A stretch of 36,392 nucleotides of DNA from an uncultured Pelagibacteraceae bacterium (GTDB lineage: Bacteria; Pseudomonadota; Alphaproteobacteria; Pelagibacterales; Pelagibacteraceae). Location: contig CACIPT010000008.1 in NCBI GenBank assembly GCA_902588595.1, positions 1-36,392 of the forward strand, in the 5' to 3' direction. Position numbers and translations under genes: made by a program. The notes under the pieces are model-generated. The model did no database searches, was not told where the DNA came from, and saw nothing but the letters and a program-made list of their open reading frames with translations. Within the stretch, counting starts at the first letter, position 1. Each line of letters starts with the position of its first letter. This document shows, piece by piece, positions 33,392 to 36,392 of this stretch.

Positions 33392-34473
33392 TGTATATAG
33401 TAGTTACTAGAGCTTTTCCGCCAGAAATAGGTGGAATGCAAAACTTAATGTGGGGACTAACCTACTCTTTGGCAAAATATAACTTAGTAAAAGTTTTTGC
33501 AGATTATCATGAAAAATATAAAGAACATGATGAAAAAGTTTCTTTTTCTATTGATAGAGTTGGAGGATTAAAACTTTTTAGAAAACACAGAAAAGTTTAT
33601 TTGGTAAATGAATTTATTAAAAAAAATAAAAATGTTAATTGCGTTATTGCAGATCATTGGAAAAGTTTAGAACTAATTAAAACAACTAAAAAAAAAATCT
33701 GTCTTATTCACTCAAAAGAAATTAATCATAAAAAAGGATCATTTTCTAATAGAAGAATTTTAAAAGCGTTTGATAATATTGATCAAGTAGTTGCTAATTC
33801 TGAATATACAAAAAATCTTGCAGTAGAAATTGGAATAGATCAAAATAAAATTATTGTTATTAATCCAGGTGTATTTCCTGTTAAAGATATAGATAAATCA
33901 TTAATCAAAGAGACTGAGAAATTACTAAAAAATAAAAATCCAAGATTAATTACAGTTTCAAGATTTGATAAAAGAAAAAATCATGAAAAAGTAATAATGG
34001 CTCTAAGAAATCTTAAACAAATATACCCAAATATTGTTTACACTTGCATAGGCTATGGTGATGAAGAAGAAAACATAAAAAAGCTTACAAAAGAATTAGA
34101 ATTAGATGAACAAGTAATATTTTTAAAAAATATTTCTCAAGACTTAAAAAACACTTTAGTTGCTAGATCAAATGCTTTTGTAATGCCTTCAATAATACAC
34201 AAAACTTCAGTTGAAGGTTTTGGTATTGCTTATGTGGAAGCTGCACAATATGGAATTCCATCAATTGGTGGAAAAGATGGAGGTGCATCGGATGCTATAA
34301 AAAATAATGAAACTGGAATTATTTGTGATGGTAATAATTTGGAAGAAATTTATTCTAGTATAGATTTAATTTTAAAAAATAATTCATATGTAGAAATGGG
34401 TAAAAAAGCTAAAGAATACTCAAATAAATTTGAATGGAACAATATAATTAAAGAATACTTAAAAATTTTGTGA
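33391..34473 (+). CDS. Glycosyltransferase, GT4 family
   Basis: GT-B fold enzyme of 360 aa that transfers a sugar from a nucleotide donor. The N-terminal acceptor domain has TRAFPPEIGGMQNLMWGLTYSLAKY, the usual GGxxxH-like loop. The donor domain shows NPGVFPV near residue 164, VSRFDKRKNHEKVI near residue 189 and EGFGIAYVEAAQYGIPSIG near residue 276, with the EX7E motif as E276 and E284 approximately. Acceptor and sugar are unknown; surface polysaccharide or glycolipid is likely. It overlaps the thioredoxin-fold gene by one base and is followed after 12 bases by a membrane protein gene. Confidence 0.88.
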   Translation: MYIVVTRAFPPEIGGMQNLMWGLTYSLAKYNLVKVFADYHEKYKEHDEKVSFSIDRVGGLKLFRKHRKVYLVNEFIKKNKNVNCVIADHWKSLELIKTTKKKICLIHSKEINHKKGSFSNRRILKAFDNIDQVVANSEYTKNLAVEIGIDQNKIIVINPGVFPVKDIDKSLIKETEKLLKNKNPRLITVSRFDKRKNHEKVIMALRNLKQIYPNIVYTCIGYGDEEENIKKLTKELELDEQVIFLKNISQDLKNTLVARSNAFVMPSIIHKTSVEGFGIAYVEAAQYGIPSIGGKDGGASDAIKNNETGIICDGNNLEEIYSSIDLILKNNSYVEMGKKAKEYSNKFEWNNIIKEYLKIL

Positions 34474-34485
34474 TAATATAATCTT

Positions 34486-34899
34486 ATGATCGAAAAATTT
34501 AATGGAATTATTTATTTAATCGTTTTCATAGTCCATTTTTTAGGTTTTGGAGTTTATGCTTATCAAATGATAATTAATAACAAAAATTTTAGAGCTAAAT
34601 TTGAAATGGACGAAACAGCAACACCTATAATGCGAATGATAGGTGCTTCGTTTCTTGGAGCATTATTAATGGCTCTTTACATTATGTTCATTAGACCCGG
34701 AGGAGTCGAAGGTACTTGGGCATTTTTTAATTTAATTTTTGTACAAAATCTTTGTATCTTCATTGTAAATACTTACTCAATTAAAATTGACAAGACAGGA
34801 ATAAAAAACGATTCAAATGAAGGGGTTATTGCACCACTAGTTTTTACAATTTTAAGTGCTATTCTTTGTTACGGTTTGGCAGATAAAATATATAGCTAA
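34486..34899 (+). CDS. Four-span membrane protein, unknown function
   Basis: I do not recognise this family. It is 137 aa, with about four hydrophobic segments: roughly residues 8-28, 48-68, 77-97 and 112-132. A charged cytoplasmic-looking stretch (NNKNFRAKFEMDETATP) follows the first span, and RPGGVEG is a short loop between the second and third. It begins 12 bases after the glycosyltransferase and likely shares its transcript. Its TAA abuts the stop codon of convergent tctA with no spacer. A part in polysaccharide export or in the TctA system is possible but only by position. Confidence 0.6.
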   Translation: MIEKFNGIIYLIVFIVHFLGFGVYAYQMIINNKNFRAKFEMDETATPIMRMIGASFLGALLMALYIMFIRPGGVEGTWAFFNLIFVQNLCIFIVNTYSIKIDKTGIKNDSNEGVIAPLVFTILSAILCYGLADKIYS

Positions 34900-36392
34900 T
34901 TATTTTTTAAAACTTTTATAAACTTGCCAGCCTATTATTGAAACTGTAAACAATAATATTATTGCAGTTAAAGGTCGGCCCCATAAAAAATTAAAAGAAC
35001 CATCACTAATTAACAATGATCTTCTTAAATTTTCTTCCATTAATCCTCCTAAAACAAAGGCAAGAATAAGTGGTGGCATTGGAAAATCATATAGCCTCAT
35101 AAAAGTTGCCACAACAGCAATTCCTATCATTAAATAAATATCAAAATTATTAAATGACATTACGTAGATTCCTGTAATAGAAAAAAATAAAATAAGTGGA
35201 ATTAAATAGTTTTTAGGTACAGCGAGTATTCTGGCTATATAAGGGATTAATGGCAAATTTAATATAAGTAATATTACCATTCCAATATACATCGACATTA
35301 TGACTGACCAAAAAATTTCTGGATTAGTTATATAAAGCCTTGGTCCAGGCTGTATTCCAAATCCTAATAAAGCGCCAAGCATAACTGCAGTTGTTCCGCT
35401 TCCTGGTATTCCCAAAGTTAACAAAGGTACGAAAGCTCCTGAACATGCAGCGTTATTTGCGGTTTCAGGAGCAGCTAAACCATGAACACTTCCTTTTCCA
35501 AATTTTTGTTTTTCTTCATCATTTACAAAATTTCTTTCCATTCCATATGCTAAGAATGATGCAATAGTTGCACCAGCGCCTGGTAAAACACCAATAAAAA
35601 AACCCACAATTGAATTACGAGGAATAGTTTTTAACATTTTGCTTCTTTCTTCTTTATTAATCCTAATAGAGCCAAGTTCTGTTAGAGAAACCTGCTTAGC
35701 TGCTGCAGTTGGATCATTTCTTTTTAAAATAATTGTTAACGCCTCACTCATAGCAAAAGTTGCCATTACAACTAAAACAAAACTAATTCCATCGGTTAAA
35801 TTCATGTTATTAAATGTAAATCTTGTAATATCTGATAAAGAATCTTGACCAACTGAAGCTAACATTAAACCTAAAACAACCATCATCATTGCTTTTAAAA
35901 ACTGTCCTTTAGATGAAAAAGCTGCAATTGCAGTTAAACCTAAAATCATTAATGCAAAGTAATCTGGAGATCTAAACGATAAACTTACTTTAGATAAACT
36001 TGGAGCCATAAATAATAAATATATTGCAGCAAGAGTCCCTCCTGCAAAAGAGCTCCATGCAGCTATAGCTAATGCCTTTCCAGCTTTTCCTTGCTGTGCC
36101 ATAGGATATCCGTCAAATGAAGTGGCAACAGTTCCAGGTACACCAGGTGCATTTAATAATATTGATGAAGTCGAACCACCAAATACTGCGCCATAATAAA
36201 CACCTGCCATTAAAATTAATCCAGTTGCTGGATCAAATCCATATGTAATTGGTATCATTAATGCAATGGCTGTCATTGGTCCAAGACCAGGTAGCATTCC
36301 AATAATTGTTCCAAAAAAACAACCAATCATTACCATCAATATATTTTGAAAAGTTAGTGCAGTTTTTAAGCCAATTAAAATTCCCTCTATCA
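34900..36392 (-). CDS. tctA: Tripartite tricarboxylate transporter, large membrane subunit TctA (5' end at window edge)
   Basis: Large permease subunit of a TTT-type secondary transporter for di/tricarboxylates or related acids, working with TctB and a periplasmic TctC. Typical blocks are GTIIGMLPGLGPMTAIALMIPITYG near the N-terminus, YYGAVFGGSTSSILLNAPGVPGT, and in the second half GVLPGAGATIASFLAYG and GIPGSGTTAVMLGALL. The frame stays open to the window edge, reading IEGILIGLKTALTFQNIL before the TTG/ATG codons at 36339-36331, and this is exactly TctA N-terminal sequence. The last two bases (TG on the minus strand) would complete an ATG one base outside the window. tctB and tctC should lie beyond the edge. 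Confidence 0.93.
   Translation of the reverse strand, partial: IEGILIGLKTALTFQNILMVMIGCFFGTIIGMLPGLGPMTAIALMIPITYGFDPATGLILMAGVYYGAVFGGSTSSILLNAPGVPGTVATSFDGYPMAQQGKAGKALAIAAWSSFAGGTLAAIYLLFMAPSLSKVSLSFRSPDYFALMILGLTAIAAFSSKGQFLKAMMMVVLGLMLASVGQDSLSDITRFTFNNMNLTDGISFVLVVMATFAMSEALTIILKRNDPTAAAKQVSLTELGSIRINKEERSKMLKTIPRNSIVGFFIGVLPGAGATIASFLAYGMERNFVNDEEKQKFGKGSVHGLAAPETANNAACSGAFVPLLTLGIPGSGTTAVMLGALLGFGIQPGPRLYITNPEIFWSVIMSMYIGMVILLILNLPLIPYIARILAVPKNYLIPLILFFSITGIYVMSFNNFDIYLMIGIAVVATFMRLYDFPMPPLILAFVLGGLMEENLRRSLLISDGSFNFLWGRPLTAIILLFTVSIIGWQVYKSFKK

Noticed and set aside
1-36392. CRISPR arrays, insertion sequences, prophage, toxin-antitoxin or defence genes, tRNA/rRNA genes
   Set aside because: No repeat arrays, terminal inverted repeats, transposase or phage-like proteins, nuclease-helicase clusters or cloverleaf sequences were found; the gaps are too short to hide them.

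Overview
The window looks like a piece of a streamlined marine alphaproteobacterial chromosome, most likely from the SAR11 clade (Pelagibacterales). The DNA is very AT-rich. Genes abut or overlap by a few bases, almost no spacer exceeds 150 bp, and the proteins are lysine/asparagine-rich. The gene content is housekeeping metabolism plus a few transporters. The standard bacterial code fits throughout. I see no phage, insertion sequence, CRISPR array, tRNA or rRNA, and I did not find a large novel system. What is unusual is mostly compaction and regulation.

Layout. (1) 1-6107, plus strand: the end of methionine aminopeptidase, then purB-purC-purS-purQ-purL, then a BolA protein and a CGFS monothiol glutaredoxin, in one tightly packed run. 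(2) 6108-15836, minus strand: rpsD, a TrmJ-like rRNA/tRNA methyltransferase, cimA, cysS, nadE, class II DAHP synthase, an ElyC/YdcF-type envelope protein, glmS, and a stand-alone C-terminal half of GlmU. (3) 15902-20169, plus strand: gph, then prpD-prpB-prpC of the methylcitrate cycle, with TTG, GTG and ATG starts. (4) 20172-23305, minus strand: nrdA, nrdB and an unlisted 57-codon lipoprotein-like frame without a standard start codon. (5) 23461-24915, plus strand: a phosphomannomutase/phosphoglucomutase followed by the one convincing intrinsic terminator of the window. (6) 25014-28645, minus strand: a TauE/SafE permease, dusA, rpoZ with a long acidic tail, and an MFS transporter. (7) 28654-36392: a mixed accessory stretch. 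It holds a beta-hydroxyacid dehydrogenase, a PNPOx-like flavoprotein, a small membrane protein, an exported alpha/beta hydrolase, a TauD-type dioxygenase, a gamma-carbonic anhydrase, a thioredoxin-fold protein, a glycosyltransferase, an unknown membrane protein and a TctA permease that runs to the window edge.

How the genes work together. PurL, PurQ and PurS should form the three-part FGAM synthetase, and PurC and PurB catalyse the two steps that convert CAIR to AICAR. BolA and the CGFS glutaredoxin are a known Fe-S partner pair. GlmS and the GlmU half feed UDP-GlcNAc synthesis. PrpC, PrpD and PrpB together turn propionyl-CoA and oxaloacetate into pyruvate and succinate. NrdA and NrdB form a class I ribonucleotide reductase.

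The best second-look items are: the GlmU half without its uridylyltransferase; the lipoprotein frame behind nrdB with a lost start; a GAAC-N7-GAAC direct repeat matching the alphaproteobacterial LexA box between nrdA and pgm; a perfect 9-bp hairpin just ahead of rpoZ; interlocked palindromic stop codons at three convergent gene ends; and an 8-bp divergent spacer made only of T. No stretch over 300 bases lacks a gene.
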